Assembly (NCBI GenBank): GCA_017454105.1
Contig: JAFTDR010000128.1
Span: forward strand, 1 to 59,679
Origin: Desulfovibrionaceae bacterium
Lineage (GTDB): Bacteria; Desulfobacterota; Desulfovibrionia; Desulfovibrionales; Desulfovibrionaceae
Direction of reading: 5' to 3'
Length of the DNA stretch: 59,679 nt
Part shown: piece after piece, positions 28,401 through 36,694 of the stretch
Numbering within the stretch: position 1 is the first letter of the stretch
How the letters are laid out: every line of letters starts with the position of its first letter
Position numbers and translations under genes: made by a program
Notes under the pieces: model-generated
The model's input: only the letters and a program-made list of their open reading frames with translations
Databases searched by the model: none
What the model was told of the DNA's origin: nothing

Positions 28401-29506
28401 ACAAAAAAAGCCTGGCCATATGGCCAATGACACAGACAGGCCTCATCCTTGCCCAGCGCGTCAGAAAGAGCCTAGCACAGGCACCCATACAAGACCTGGA
28501 AGTAACTATAGACGAGACTGTGATCTTCGCCCCAAAAAAACTCTGCGCGCGCAATCCAAAGACAGAGGCAATCGCTCTCCCCGATATGGGCTTGGGCATG
28601 GCCGAGCGTTTTACAAGCTACAAAGCCCACCTCATTCTTGGCGCATGCGGCATAGCCGTTCGGCTTATCGCCCCGCTCATAGGCCATAAAAGCTCAGATC
28701 CAGCTGTTCTTGTCATGGATAGTCAAGGTCGCTTTGTCATAAGCCTGCTCTCAGGGCACTTGGGAGGCGCAAATAGGCTCGCAAAGCTCATAGCATGCCG
28801 AATGAATGCCACAGCTGTGATCACAACGGCCTCAGATGAGTGTACTGTGCCCTCATTAGACCTGCTCTTTCGCAAGAGACACTGCACAATCCTCGACTGG
28901 GACGAATTGCCCACAATCCAGGCCTATCTCTTAGAAGAGAGGCGTCCTTTACTCTATGATCCACAGGATCTTTTTTTAGACCTCCCCTGCACGAAAATTC
29001 CTACGCTAGACAATCTGAATTTGGCAACTCTTCCCTGCATCTCACTTGACATAAAAAAAAGCGCCAAAAAAGCGGGGATTCTGCGCGTCCTCCCCCCTAT
29101 AGTTCTCGGCATTGGCTGCAAAAAAAAGAGCGATCCCGCGTGTGTCTTTGAGGCCGTGGCCCTTTTTTTAGAGAAAAAGGCGATCGATGCCCGTGCGCTT
29201 GTCGCCCTGGCCTCAGTCGATGAAAAAGCAAATGAGCCGGCTCTGCGCGCTCTTGCGGTGAAACTTGGCATCCCCTTGCGCACACAAAAGGCAGTGACTC
29301 TTGCGAAAATTAAAACCCCAAATCCCTCCCCCGCGGCCGGCAGACGCTTTGCGACAGAGGACTTTAGTGTCTGTGAAGCCGCAGCCTGCGCGGTCCTAAA
29401 AGAGTATCTGGGCGCAAACTGGCAGGCGACCCTCCTTTGTACAAAAGAGCGTTTCTTTAACCAGGTAACTCTCGCCGTAAGCTGTCCTATGGCCCAAGAG
29501 AGTTAA
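28397..29506 (+). CDS. cbiG: Cobalt-precorrin-5A hydrolase CbiG
   Basis: Opens the delta-lactone ring of cobalt-precorrin-5A in anaerobic cobalamin synthesis. The 369-residue protein shows the CbiG N-terminal and core blocks [27 protein letters not shown] and [18 protein letters not shown], and the C-terminal domain with [11 protein letters not shown] and [13 protein letters not shown]. It starts at GTG overlapping the hemL stop, with no separate ribosome site, so translation is likely coupled. cobJ follows 12 bp later. Confidence 0.92.
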   Translation: MNKKSLAIWPMTQTGLILAQRVRKSLAQAPIQDLEVTIDETVIFAPKKLCARNPKTEAIALPDMGLGMAERFTSYKAHLILGACGIAVRLIAPLIGHKSSDPAVLVMDSQGRFVISLLSGHLGGANRLAKLIACRMNATAVITTASDECTVPSLDLLFRKRHCTILDWDELPTIQAYLLEERRPLLYDPQDLFLDLPCTKIPTLDNLNLATLPCISLDIKKSAKKAGILRVLPPIVLGIGCKKKSDPACVFEAVALFLEKKAIDARALVALASVDEKANEPALRALAVKLGIPLRTQKAVTLAKIKTPNPSPAAGRRFATEDFSVCEAAACAVLKEYLGANWQATLLCTKERFFNQVTLAVSCPMAQES

Positions 29507-29518
29507 TAAGGACCTGCA

Positions 29519-30277
29519 ATGCCTAACGCCTTAAGCATTGTCGGCTTAGGCCCGGGTGATCCGAGCCTTCTGCCTCCACTTGCGCACAGCGCCCTAAGCT
29601 ATGCGCGCACTCTTGTCGGCTACACATCCTATATCGCCCTTCTGCCATTGGACCTAACCCAAGGCAAAGTCATCAAAACAACGGGCATGCGCGCTGAGCG
29701 CGAGCGAGTTCTCTTAGCAATTGAGAGCGCAGCTTCTGGTGTTCCGACAGCCCTTGTCACCTCAGGCGATCCGGGCATCTATGCCATGGCGAGCCTTGTG
29801 CTTGAATGCCTGCGCGAGAAAGACTTGCTCTCTCTCGATCTGGCCATTATTCCCGGCATACCAGCCCTTGCCGCGGCAGCCGCTCGCTTAGGCGCGCCTC
29901 TTGGCCACGACTTCGCAAGTGTGAGCTTAAGCGATCTGTTAACTCCCTGGGAGCGCATTGAAGAGCGTATTCGGGCTGCACTCGCAGCGGACTTTGTGCT
30001 TGTCATCTACAATCCGCGCTCACACGGAAGACCGGACCATATGCACAAAGTCCTCTCTATCGCCCGCACGTTTCGCTCGGCAGACTGCCCCATCGGCCTT
30101 GTGCGCAACGCCTATCGCAAGGATGAAGAGATCCTTCTCTGCACGCTTGCAAGAGTGCCAGTTGAAACAATCGACATGCGCACAACGGTCATTGTCGGTA
30201 GCAGCACAACGTGTATCGCAGGCCCCTATATGCTCACCCCCAGAGGATATAAGCCGTTTGCAACTTTACCTTTTTAA
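29519..30277 (+). CDS. cobJ: Precorrin-3B C17-methyltransferase
   Basis: SAM-dependent methylation with ring contraction in corrin synthesis (CobJ/CbiH). The 252-residue protein has LSIVGLGPGDPSLLPPLAHSAL at the N-terminus, VTSGDPGIYAMASLVLE, IPGIPALAAAAARLGAPLGHDF and VLVIYNPRSHGRPDHM, all family hallmarks. AAGGA lies seven bases before the ATG. It closes the ahbB-hemL-cbiG-cobJ group. Confidence 0.95.
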   Translation: MPNALSIVGLGPGDPSLLPPLAHSALSYARTLVGYTSYIALLPLDLTQGKVIKTTGMRAERERVLLAIESAASGVPTALVTSGDPGIYAMASLVLECLREKDLLSLDLAIIPGIPALAAAAARLGAPLGHDFASVSLSDLLTPWERIEERIRAALAADFVLVIYNPRSHGRPDHMHKVLSIARTFRSADCPIGLVRNAYRKDEEILLCTLARVPVETIDMRTTVIVGSSTTCIAGPYMLTPRGYKPFATLPF

Positions 30278-30340
30278 GGCTAGGATTGATCGTTTTTTCC
30301 CCCTACCCTGCATCCCTTCTCAAGCAATCCGGAGGCCCCC

Positions 30341-33300
30341 ATGCCTGAAAACAATGACGACATTATTGAACTTACTGAACTTATCGAGCGGGGGCCGACA
30401 CAGCCATCAACACCTCCCAAACACAATGCTGCGAACGCGCCGGCATCGGACACCCAAACCATGGATTCTTCAGCACAACAAAACGACGCCCAAAACCCAG
30501 ACGATGACCTTGAGCTTTTTATGGCGCAAATGGGCCAAGGAGTCGGAGAGATAGGCGCCAAAAAGAAGGAAGAAAAAGCCGAAGAACTCGATATGACGGG
30601 CATAGACGAGGCGGAGAATCTGCTAGGCGATCTACAGATTCACGACCGCGACTATGTCCCAGAAAAAGAGCCGACATCCCTCGATTCCCTTCTTGAAGCT
30701 GGCGCGGCACAAGACGAAGATCAAACTGACGAGGCTCAAACAGACGAAGCGCCAACTGACAAGGCCAAAACAGTCAAAGCCGAGCCCGCTTCGCAGAACA
30801 CTGCGCCCCCGAATACTGCGCCCAATGACCAGTCGCAAGCGGGCAACGGAATCCAGAAATCAGTCGACGACGACGTAAACGATCTCTTAGCCGCAATTGA
30901 CGCCGAATCCGAAGAGCGCGAGGCCCAAAAAAACAAAGCAAGTGCGCAAGTAACCGAGCCCCCAGAGCCATTGGAGCCGGACATCGACACTCTTTTAAGC
31001 GAAATGGAGTCGAACGAAAACAAAAACACTGAAAAAATTGAGAGCGCACAAGACGTTGAAGGGGCCGATCCCTTTGCAGACGTGCTCGCAGAAGCAAGTG
31101 CGAGTGAGCCTCCTTCTGAGAACATAGGCGCAGATAAGACAAAAGACGCGCAGGAAGTGCCGGCACAAGAGACCCGTGAAAGCTCGCCCACAGACACAAG
31201 CTCTGCCCTCGATTCTCGCCTACTCGCTTTTGAAGATCGTCTGCGCTCCGTTGAGAGTCTCTCAGAGCGCATCCAAAGCTGTGAGAGCAATCTGACAGCG
31301 CTTAAAGAGTCGCTCACAGAGTCCTTGGCCTCTCTGCGCGATGAGTGCGCACGCCTCATCTCCCCTGACTCCCTTCTTGCGCCAGACGGACCGCTTATGA
31401 CCGATCTCTCAGAGAAGGTCAAAGCAAGTTCTAACGACCTATCAGACAAACTCTCCGCCATGGCCTCGCGCATAGGAACCCTTGAGGAGACGCTTGCCGC
31501 ACAAGCTCCCCCAACGCGCGAGTCGATCGAAAGTCTTATTGAAGACAAAGTGGCCGAGATGGCCAAAAAAGTCGCAAGCGAAGTGGTCGAAAAGCATGTG
31601 GCCCCGCTTGAGGCGGCCGTAACACGCGATGCAGAAGAGTTTAGGAGTCTGATTGACGAAAAAATTGCCGCCATCCCAGCCGGTATAAGCAGCGAGGAAC
31701 TCGACGCCCGTCTTGCCCCGATTCTTGCGGCAAATGATGTCAACAGCACAAAACTTGAGACGAGTATTGAAGCGGTCACAAACCAGATTCAGGATTTGCG
31801 CAAGGAGACAGGACCGAGTCTTGACACAATCTCGACCATGCTCGATGAAAAAATGGCGAGCATACCCTCTGGGGTCACAGAAGTTGACCTGGAATCTCGG
31901 ATGAACCATGTCTTCCAGGTCATTGACGAAAAGCTCGCCTGCGCCATGCCTGAGGGCATAACCAAGGACGATCTTGAAGCAAGACTCTCGGCGATCCTGA
32001 CTGCTACCGAAACCATGCAGACAACCCTCGAAGGACGCATAGACGCTATCCAAGATCAGATGCAGGCTTTAGCAGCCCAGAAGAGCGCACCCGCTCTCGA
32101 CGCGCTCAAAGATTCGCTTATGGCCTCTCTGAAAGAGTCCTTACAGGCCATGCTCGACGAAAAACTTGCCCAAATCCCCTTAGGCATAACTAAGGAGGAT
32201 CTGGAGGTGCGCTTAGCCGATGTCCTTGCCGCAAACGAGGCCACGCGCAATGAAGTGACCGATCGCTTAGAGCAGCTTAAAGATCTCACAGGTCTGCGTG
32301 AATCCCTTGAAGGCACATTGAGAAGCATGTTAGACGAGCAGGTCTCCCAGGCCGGCCTTAGCTTCGAGGATCTGGAAAGTCACCTTGCGCCGATTCGCGA
32401 AGCTGTTGGCGCACTGACCGACCAGTCCGCACGCGAGGCGAAGGAGTCGATAGAATCCATAGATAGCTTGCTCGACACAAAACTTGCGGCTCTGCCCTTA
32501 TTGACGCGCGAGGATCTTGAGGCGCGGCTGCGCGAAATTGCGAGCGCAAATGAAACATGGCAGAAGAGCGTCTTAGAGAAATTGCACGGGATTTCTGAGA
32601 AAACAATGCCCGATATGGCGGAATTCAAAGAAGCCCTCCAGGCAAGTCTTTTAGCAAAGCTGACACTGGCCTTTAAACCCCTGCTCGATGAGCAGATAGC
32701 CCAGATCCCACGAGGTCTTGACCGCAAGGAACTCGATGAGCGCATAAGCCCGCTTGAAGACGCAATCTCTGGTCTCACCGGTCTCATAGCCCACACAGAT
32801 ATCGATGCCCTGCTCGATCAAAAACTCGCCAATCTTCCAAGCGGCCTAAGCGAAGCGGATCTCGATTTGCGCTTGCGTCCCCTTGTCGACAAAGCAGAGG
32901 AGAATAGGGATGAGCTTGCACGCCGCATTGATGCCTTACATGCGAAACTGCAGGAGATAGCCGCCCTTGCCGATGCAAGCGATCTCGCAGCGCTGCAGGA
33001 TTCGCTTGAGACAATGCTTACGCAAAAGCTCGAATCTCTGGGATCTGGCGTCACAAGCGAAGAACTCGATGCGCGCCTAGCCCCCATACAGGCAGCGCTT
33101 GCCGATCTTCCAAAAGAGGCGGCCATGCCAGCCAAGGACATGCGGGAACTCTTCGAAGAGCGGATTACGCCAATACTCAATGCGACAGAGCAGTCGCAGG
33201 CCGATTTTGTCACCCTGTTCAACGCCTTAAACGAAAAAATCCAGGAACTTGCAAAAGCGCAGCCAACCGTTGAGGATATTGAGCGCTTCTTAGCTGAAAA

Positions 33301-33730
33301 AATATCCGGCAAGGAGAGTCCAACAGAGCTGACAGATCGTCTGGAGGCGCTCCAAGAACGCATGACCGTCATGGCCGGACAGCAGTCGAGCATTGAGGCG
33401 CTCACATCGACTCTTAAAGAGAGTACTGTGCGCAATGCCGAGTGTTTCGCTGCGGTTGAGCAGAAAATCGACACGCTCTTTGGCGATCTCTCAGCAAGCG
33501 AGGGCAGGATTCGCCAGAATCTGGAAAAGCGCCAGCAGGAGGAGAGTTCCGCCGTGCATAAGGCTTTGGCCGGCGTCCAGCGGGAGCGTGAGATCTTTAC
33601 AGCGCGCGTTGACTCGCTTGAGAAACGCATCGATGCCCTTGAGCCGACCTTCAACGCCCGCATAGACAAAGCAGCCGCCGGCGCGACAGCCCGCATTCTG
33701 CGTGAAGAGCTGCGCCAGATACTCGGCTAA
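30341..33730 (+). CDS. 1129-residue acidic protein with nine 28-residue helical repeats, function unknown
   Basis: Unrecognised. Residues 1-290 are acidic, low-complexity and probably disordered (rich in D, E, Q, P, A). From ~295 on the sequence is helical and coiled-coil-like. Nine copies of a motif close to LLDEKLAxIPxGITxEDLExRL begin near residues 437, 500, 528, 604, 663, 710, 781, 824 and 892, spaced 28-76 residues apart. The last ~150 residues are a charged coiled coil. There is no signal peptide or membrane segment, so it is probably cytoplasmic. GGAGG precedes the ATG. The gene follows cobJ by 63 bp and is closed by a terminator before the menG group. A structural or scaffolding role is possible but unproven. 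Confidence 0.8.
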   Translation: MPENNDDIIELTELIERGPTQPSTPPKHNAANAPASDTQTMDSSAQQNDAQNPDDDLELFMAQMGQGVGEIGAKKKEEKAEELDMTGIDEAENLLGDLQIHDRDYVPEKEPTSLDSLLEAGAAQDEDQTDEAQTDEAPTDKAKTVKAEPASQNTAPPNTAPNDQSQAGNGIQKSVDDDVNDLLAAIDAESEEREAQKNKASAQVTEPPEPLEPDIDTLLSEMESNENKNTEKIESAQDVEGADPFADVLAEASASEPPSENIGADKTKDAQEVPAQETRESSPTDTSSALDSRLLAFEDRLRSVESLSERIQSCESNLTALKESLTESLASLRDECARLISPDSLLAPDGPLMTDLSEKVKASSNDLSDKLSAMASRIGTLEETLAAQAPPTRESIESLIEDKVAEMAKKVASEVVEKHVAPLEAAVTRDAEEFRSLIDEKIAAIPAGISSEELDARLAPILAANDVNSTKLETSIEAVTNQIQDLRKETGPSLDTISTMLDEKMASIPSGVTEVDLESRMNHVFQVIDEKLACAMPEGITKDDLEARLSAILTATETMQTTLEGRIDAIQDQMQALAAQKSAPALDALKDSLMASLKESLQAMLDEKLAQIPLGITKEDLEVRLADVLAANEATRNEVTDRLEQLKDLTGLRESLEGTLRSMLDEQVSQAGLSFEDLESHLAPIREAVGALTDQSAREAKESIESIDSLLDTKLAALPLLTREDLEARLREIASANETWQKSVLEKLHGISEKTMPDMAEFKEALQASLLAKLTLAFKPLLDEQIAQIPRGLDRKELDERISPLEDAISGLTGLIAHTDIDALLDQKLANLPSGLSEADLDLRLRPLVDKAEENRDELARRIDALHAKLQEIAALADASDLAALQDSLETMLTQKLESLGSGVTSEELDARLAPIQAALADLPKEAAMPAKDMRELFEERITPILNATEQSQADFVTLFNALNEKIQELAKAQPTVEDIERFLAEKISGKESPTELTDRLEALQERMTVMAGQQSSIEALTSTLKESTVRNAECFAAVEQKIDTLFGDLSASEGRIRQNLEKRQQEESSAVHKALAGVQREREIFTARVDSLEKRIDALEPTFNARIDKAAAGATARILREELRQILG

Positions 33731-33774
33731 ACACCCATTCAACAAAAAGGGCGGGGGTACCCTTCCGTTCTTTT

Positions 33775-33835
33775 ACCCGTCCAGGCAGACAACCCACGGT
33801 GGGTCGGCGCCATTCCCCATGGACGGGTTTTTTTT
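33775..33835 (+). terminator. Terminator with long loop, abutting the next ribosome site
   Basis: ACCCGTCC (33775-33782) pairs with GGACGGGT (33821-33828), enclosing a smaller CCCAC/GTGGG hairpin, followed by eight T. The T run is immediately followed by GAGGAG of the next gene. A competing GGGTA/TACCC pairing upstream (about 33755-33778) could disrupt the stem. Confidence 0.7.
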
Positions 33836-33844
33836 GAGGAGCGT

Positions 33845-34018
33845 ATGGACAAAGACCAGAAAGAAGCGCTGCAAGTCGCAAAAGAACTCACTGCGAAGTT
33901 CATCGAAACGCGCACTGTCTCACCGGGCAATTTCGCGGAGATCTTCCCCGCTGTCTGCCGTGTCGTCTACCGATCGATCAAGGAACTGAAGGACAGTGAG
34001 GGAGACAGTGGACAATAA
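33845..34018 (+). CDS. Small conserved-looking protein (57 aa), function unknown
   Basis: A 57-residue soluble protein, MDKDQKEALQ to EGDSGQ, predicted to be mostly helical. The central part, VSPGNFAEIFPAVCRVVY, has the look of a short helical hairpin, and a loose resemblance to the N-terminal part of MucR-like proteins can be seen but is not enough for a call. GAGGAG lies four bases before the ATG. It overlaps the start of menG, so the two are translationally coupled. Confidence 0.7.
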   Translation: MDKDQKEALQVAKELTAKFIETRTVSPGNFAEIFPAVCRVVYRSIKELKDSEGDSGQ

Positions 34019-34748
34019 TGCGGGACATGATGCGGCCGTTGCCGGCATGTTCGGCACAATATCCCGCTTCTACGACTTTCTGAACCATTTTCTCAGTCTC
34101 GGCATCGACCGCACCTGGCGCAGGGCTCTCGCCCTCTCGGTCAAGCAAGAGAATGGGGCCCTTCTTCTCGATCTTGCGGCAGGCACACTCGATGTCTCAA
34201 TTGCTCTCAGAAAACAGCACCCAGACTCTCTTGTTCTTGCCCTTGACTTCTGCCCGTCAATGCTTGCGATCGGGCAAAAAAAATGCCGAAATAAAGGGAT
34301 CACGCGCATTGTGCCCATAGTTGCGGACGCAAAGCGCGTGCCCCTCCCAGACGAAAGTGTCGACGCGATAACCATAGCCTTCGGCATACGCAATATCCTG
34401 CCGCGCAGTGAGGCTTTTTACGAGATGCTCAGGGTCTTACGCCCTGGCGGACGCGTCTCGATCCTTGAATTTGGGTCTGGGAAGGAGCGGATCGCGTATG
34501 GCCTGTACAACTGGTATTTGAACACGCTCCTCCCAAGGATCGGACACTTTTTTTCGCGTGACAAACAAGCCTACCGCTACCTTGCAGAAACGATCACAGC
34601 CTTCCCGGCGGCAGACGCCTTTGAGGCGGAAATGCGCGCGGCCGGTTTTGTCAACACAGGCTACCGCAAGCTCACGGGGGGTATTGTCTGTCTGCACACA
34701 GGCGAAAAAATAGGGCCAACTACAGAAAGCTGTGCGCAAACCAAATGA
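34008..34748 (+). CDS. menG: Demethylmenaquinone methyltransferase (UbiE/MenG family)
   Basis: SAM-dependent C-methylation, the last step of menaquinone synthesis. The ~246-residue protein has MFGTISRFYDFLNHFLSLGIDRTWRR, the SAM loop LLDLAAGTLDVSIAL, then ADAKRVPLPDESVDAITIAFGIRNI and RVLRPGGRVSILEF, all UbiE/MenG hallmarks. I chose the GTG at 34008 preceded by GGGAG; another GTG at 33996 is possible. Genes for a prenyl synthase and futalosine hydrolase follow, which supports a menaquinone role. Confidence 0.93.
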   Translation: MDNNAGHDAAVAGMFGTISRFYDFLNHFLSLGIDRTWRRALALSVKQENGALLLDLAAGTLDVSIALRKQHPDSLVLALDFCPSMLAIGQKKCRNKGITRIVPIVADAKRVPLPDESVDAITIAFGIRNILPRSEAFYEMLRVLRPGGRVSILEFGSGKERIAYGLYNWYLNTLLPRIGHFFSRDKQAYRYLAETITAFPAADAFEAEMRAAGFVNTGYRKLTGGIVCLHTGEKIGPTTESCAQTK

Positions 34749-34923
34749 TCAGAAGGCCTACGGCAATGCCGCAAAGCCCGAACATCTGCAGTGTGCCAGG
34801 CCCCCTTGTCAGGGCTTCACGCATAACAGAGTGCATGCCCCGGGGAAAAAGAGCCCAGACCAAACCTTCTAAAATGAAGGCCATTCCAACAGCGCGTACA
34901 AAAAGATCGAGAGTGAATAGCAT
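34720..34923 (-). CDS. DUF2065-type small membrane protein (67 aa)
   Basis: A 67-residue protein with two hydrophobic helices (DLFVRAVGMAFILEGLVWALFP and GTLQMFGLCGIAVGLLIIWFA) joined by a short polar loop, the architecture of DUF2065 proteins. The ATG at 34923 has GGGGAAAG upstream; an ATG four codons earlier is less well placed. It is read toward menG and overlaps its 3' end by 29 bp. Function is unknown. Confidence 0.8.
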   Translation of the reverse strand: MLFTLDLFVRAVGMAFILEGLVWALFPRGMHSVMREALTRGPGTLQMFGLCGIAVGLLIIWFAHSFL

Positions 34924-34956
34924 GGCTTTCCCCATCGCTGAAACCGGAGGTTCTAC

Positions 34957-35703
34957 ATGGCCCTTCTCTTCGTCACACCGACGCAGGAAGAACTTTTTGC
35001 GCTCTTCTCACATACTCTCCCTCATGCCGATCTGCAAGCTGCGCGCACAAAGGGACAATCCTCGAATCTGCTCATGCAGGCCCCCAAAAAACTGCTCGGA
35101 CGTGACGATGTCTATCTCTCACTGACAGGGGTCGGGCCGGTCAATGCGGCCTTTGCAACGGGGCTTGCAATTGGCGCGCTTACGGCAAAAGGTGTGACAC
35201 TTGAGGCGCTCCTCCTCTTTGGCCTAGCCGGTGCCTATGATCTCACTCGGTATCCTCTCTGCTCCCTCTGCCGGATTACGCAAGAAATCTGGCCAGAATA
35301 CGGGCTCAACGACGGACACAGCGTTATCGCAGAGGCTTTCAAATGGCCGCAGTGGCAGAAGGAGGACGGCCCAATCTATGACAGACTCTCCCTATCCGAT
35401 CCGGACACAAAGGGCCTCCCATCGGGGCTTACTGACTCATCCTTCCTGACCGCGGAGTCTGTGACTGTCGCTGGCGTCAGCGCAAGCTATGAGCGCGCGC
35501 GCACCCTCTGGGACACCTACCACGCCCCGCTTGAAAATATGGAAGGCTTCGCCGTCGCCTACTCCGCCATGCGCGCCGGCATACCTGTTGCCGAAATACG
35601 CGCGGTCTCAAATAAAGTCGGCCCGCGCAGGGCCGATGAAAAAGATTTTCCAGGCTCACTTGCGAAACTCGGCGACATCCTGCCCACACTCAACCTTATC
35701 TAA
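34957..35703 (+). CDS. mqnB: Futalosine hydrolase
   Basis: Releases hypoxanthine from futalosine in the futalosine route to menaquinone. The 248-residue protein is a nucleoside phosphorylase-fold enzyme: VTPTQEELFALFSH at the N-terminus, LSLTGVGPVNAAFATGLAI, LLFGLAGAYD, then APLENMEGFAVAYSAMRAGIPVAEIRAVSNKVGPR with the catalytic-type acid region near the C-terminus. GGAGG precedes the ATG. It lies between menG and a prenyl diphosphate synthase. Confidence 0.88.
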   Translation: MALLFVTPTQEELFALFSHTLPHADLQAARTKGQSSNLLMQAPKKLLGRDDVYLSLTGVGPVNAAFATGLAIGALTAKGVTLEALLLFGLAGAYDLTRYPLCSLCRITQEIWPEYGLNDGHSVIAEAFKWPQWQKEDGPIYDRLSLSDPDTKGLPSGLTDSSFLTAESVTVAGVSASYERARTLWDTYHAPLENMEGFAVAYSAMRAGIPVAEIRAVSNKVGPRRADEKDFPGSLAKLGDILPTLNLI

Positions 35704-35715
35704 AGCACTTGCGCT

Positions 35716-36687
35716 ATGGCACAGTTCCTTCTCAAAACCAGACTGGCACTCGAACTGCCAAAGATTTCCGCGGCACTTGAGCGCGCGGAAAACACGCTTC
35801 CACAAGAGGTCAGGCCCGTCTGCCATCATATTCTCGCATCTCAAGGGAAGCGTCTGCGTCCTTTTCTCGCAATTCTCTTTGCAAGGCTTCTCGGCCAAAA
35901 AAAAGACGATATCTACGATCTCTCCGTATCCCTTGAAATGCTCCATGCAGCAACGCTTCTGCACGACGATGTCCTAGACAATGCAAGTCAGAGGCGCGGC
36001 AAACCATCTGCCCACACAATCTACCCCGTCACAACAACAATACTCTCAGGCGATGCCCTCTTAGCCGCCGGCAATGCCTTGGTCGCCCGCTTTGGCAATC
36101 CGGACTTAAGCGCCGCGTATTCCCGGGCGACTATGGCCACATGCGCAGGCGAAATCGCAGAACTCTCAAGTCAGTACTCGGTAGACAATACCCTCGATCA
36201 CTATATCGCGATAATCACGGGAAAAACGGCCAAACTCATCGGAGCCGCCTGCGAGATGGGCGCAATTTATGCCCATGCGTCCAATGATGAGCGGAGAGCC
36301 TCAGTCCGCTTCGGCGAGGCTGTGGGCATTGCCTTCCAGCTTGTGGACGATGCCCTGGACTTTGCCAAGGAAGAAGAGACGGGTAAGCCTGCAGGAGGCG
36401 ATCTTAAAGAAGGGAAGCTCACCCTGCCCATACGCTACTATCGCGATTCATTGACGGAGAATGATCGGGCAGACTTTGACGCCCAGTTTACCCAGGGCAA
36501 ACTCTCAGATGCCTTGTGCCAAAAAAGTATCGAAAGCATCCGAGCAAACGGCTGGGACACAAAAACACGCGCCTATGCCGACACGTATCTTGCGCAGGCC
36601 ATCGAAGCCCTCATGACACTGCCGGACAGAGAGGAGCGCGGGCTTTTGCGCGACGTCACACACTTTGTGCGCGACAGAAAAAAGTGA
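35716..36687 (+). CDS. Long-chain polyprenyl diphosphate synthase
   Basis: Builds the isoprenoid side chain, most likely of menaquinone. The 323-residue protein has the first aspartate-rich motif in LLHDDVLDNASQRRGKPSAH, a lysine/glutamine block ITGKTAKLIGAACEMGA, and the second motif FQLVDDALDFAKE with GKPAGGDLKEGKLTLP. It follows mqnB by 12 bp and has only a weak ribosome site, so it is probably translated from the same message. Chain length cannot be read reliably from sequence. Confidence 0.92.
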   Translation: MAQFLLKTRLALELPKISAALERAENTLPQEVRPVCHHILASQGKRLRPFLAILFARLLGQKKDDIYDLSVSLEMLHAATLLHDDVLDNASQRRGKPSAHTIYPVTTTILSGDALLAAGNALVARFGNPDLSAAYSRATMATCAGEIAELSSQYSVDNTLDHYIAIITGKTAKLIGAACEMGAIYAHASNDERRASVRFGEAVGIAFQLVDDALDFAKEEETGKPAGGDLKEGKLTLPIRYYRDSLTENDRADFDAQFTQGKLSDALCQKSIESIRANGWDTKTRAYADTYLAQAIEALMTLPDREERGLLRDVTHFVRDRKK

Positions 36688-36694
36688 GGACACC

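Noticed and set aside
30736..33696. Two long minus-strand frames opposite the repeat protein
   Set aside because: Rich in Ser/Arg and produced by the repetitive codon pattern of the real gene; no start site or family match.
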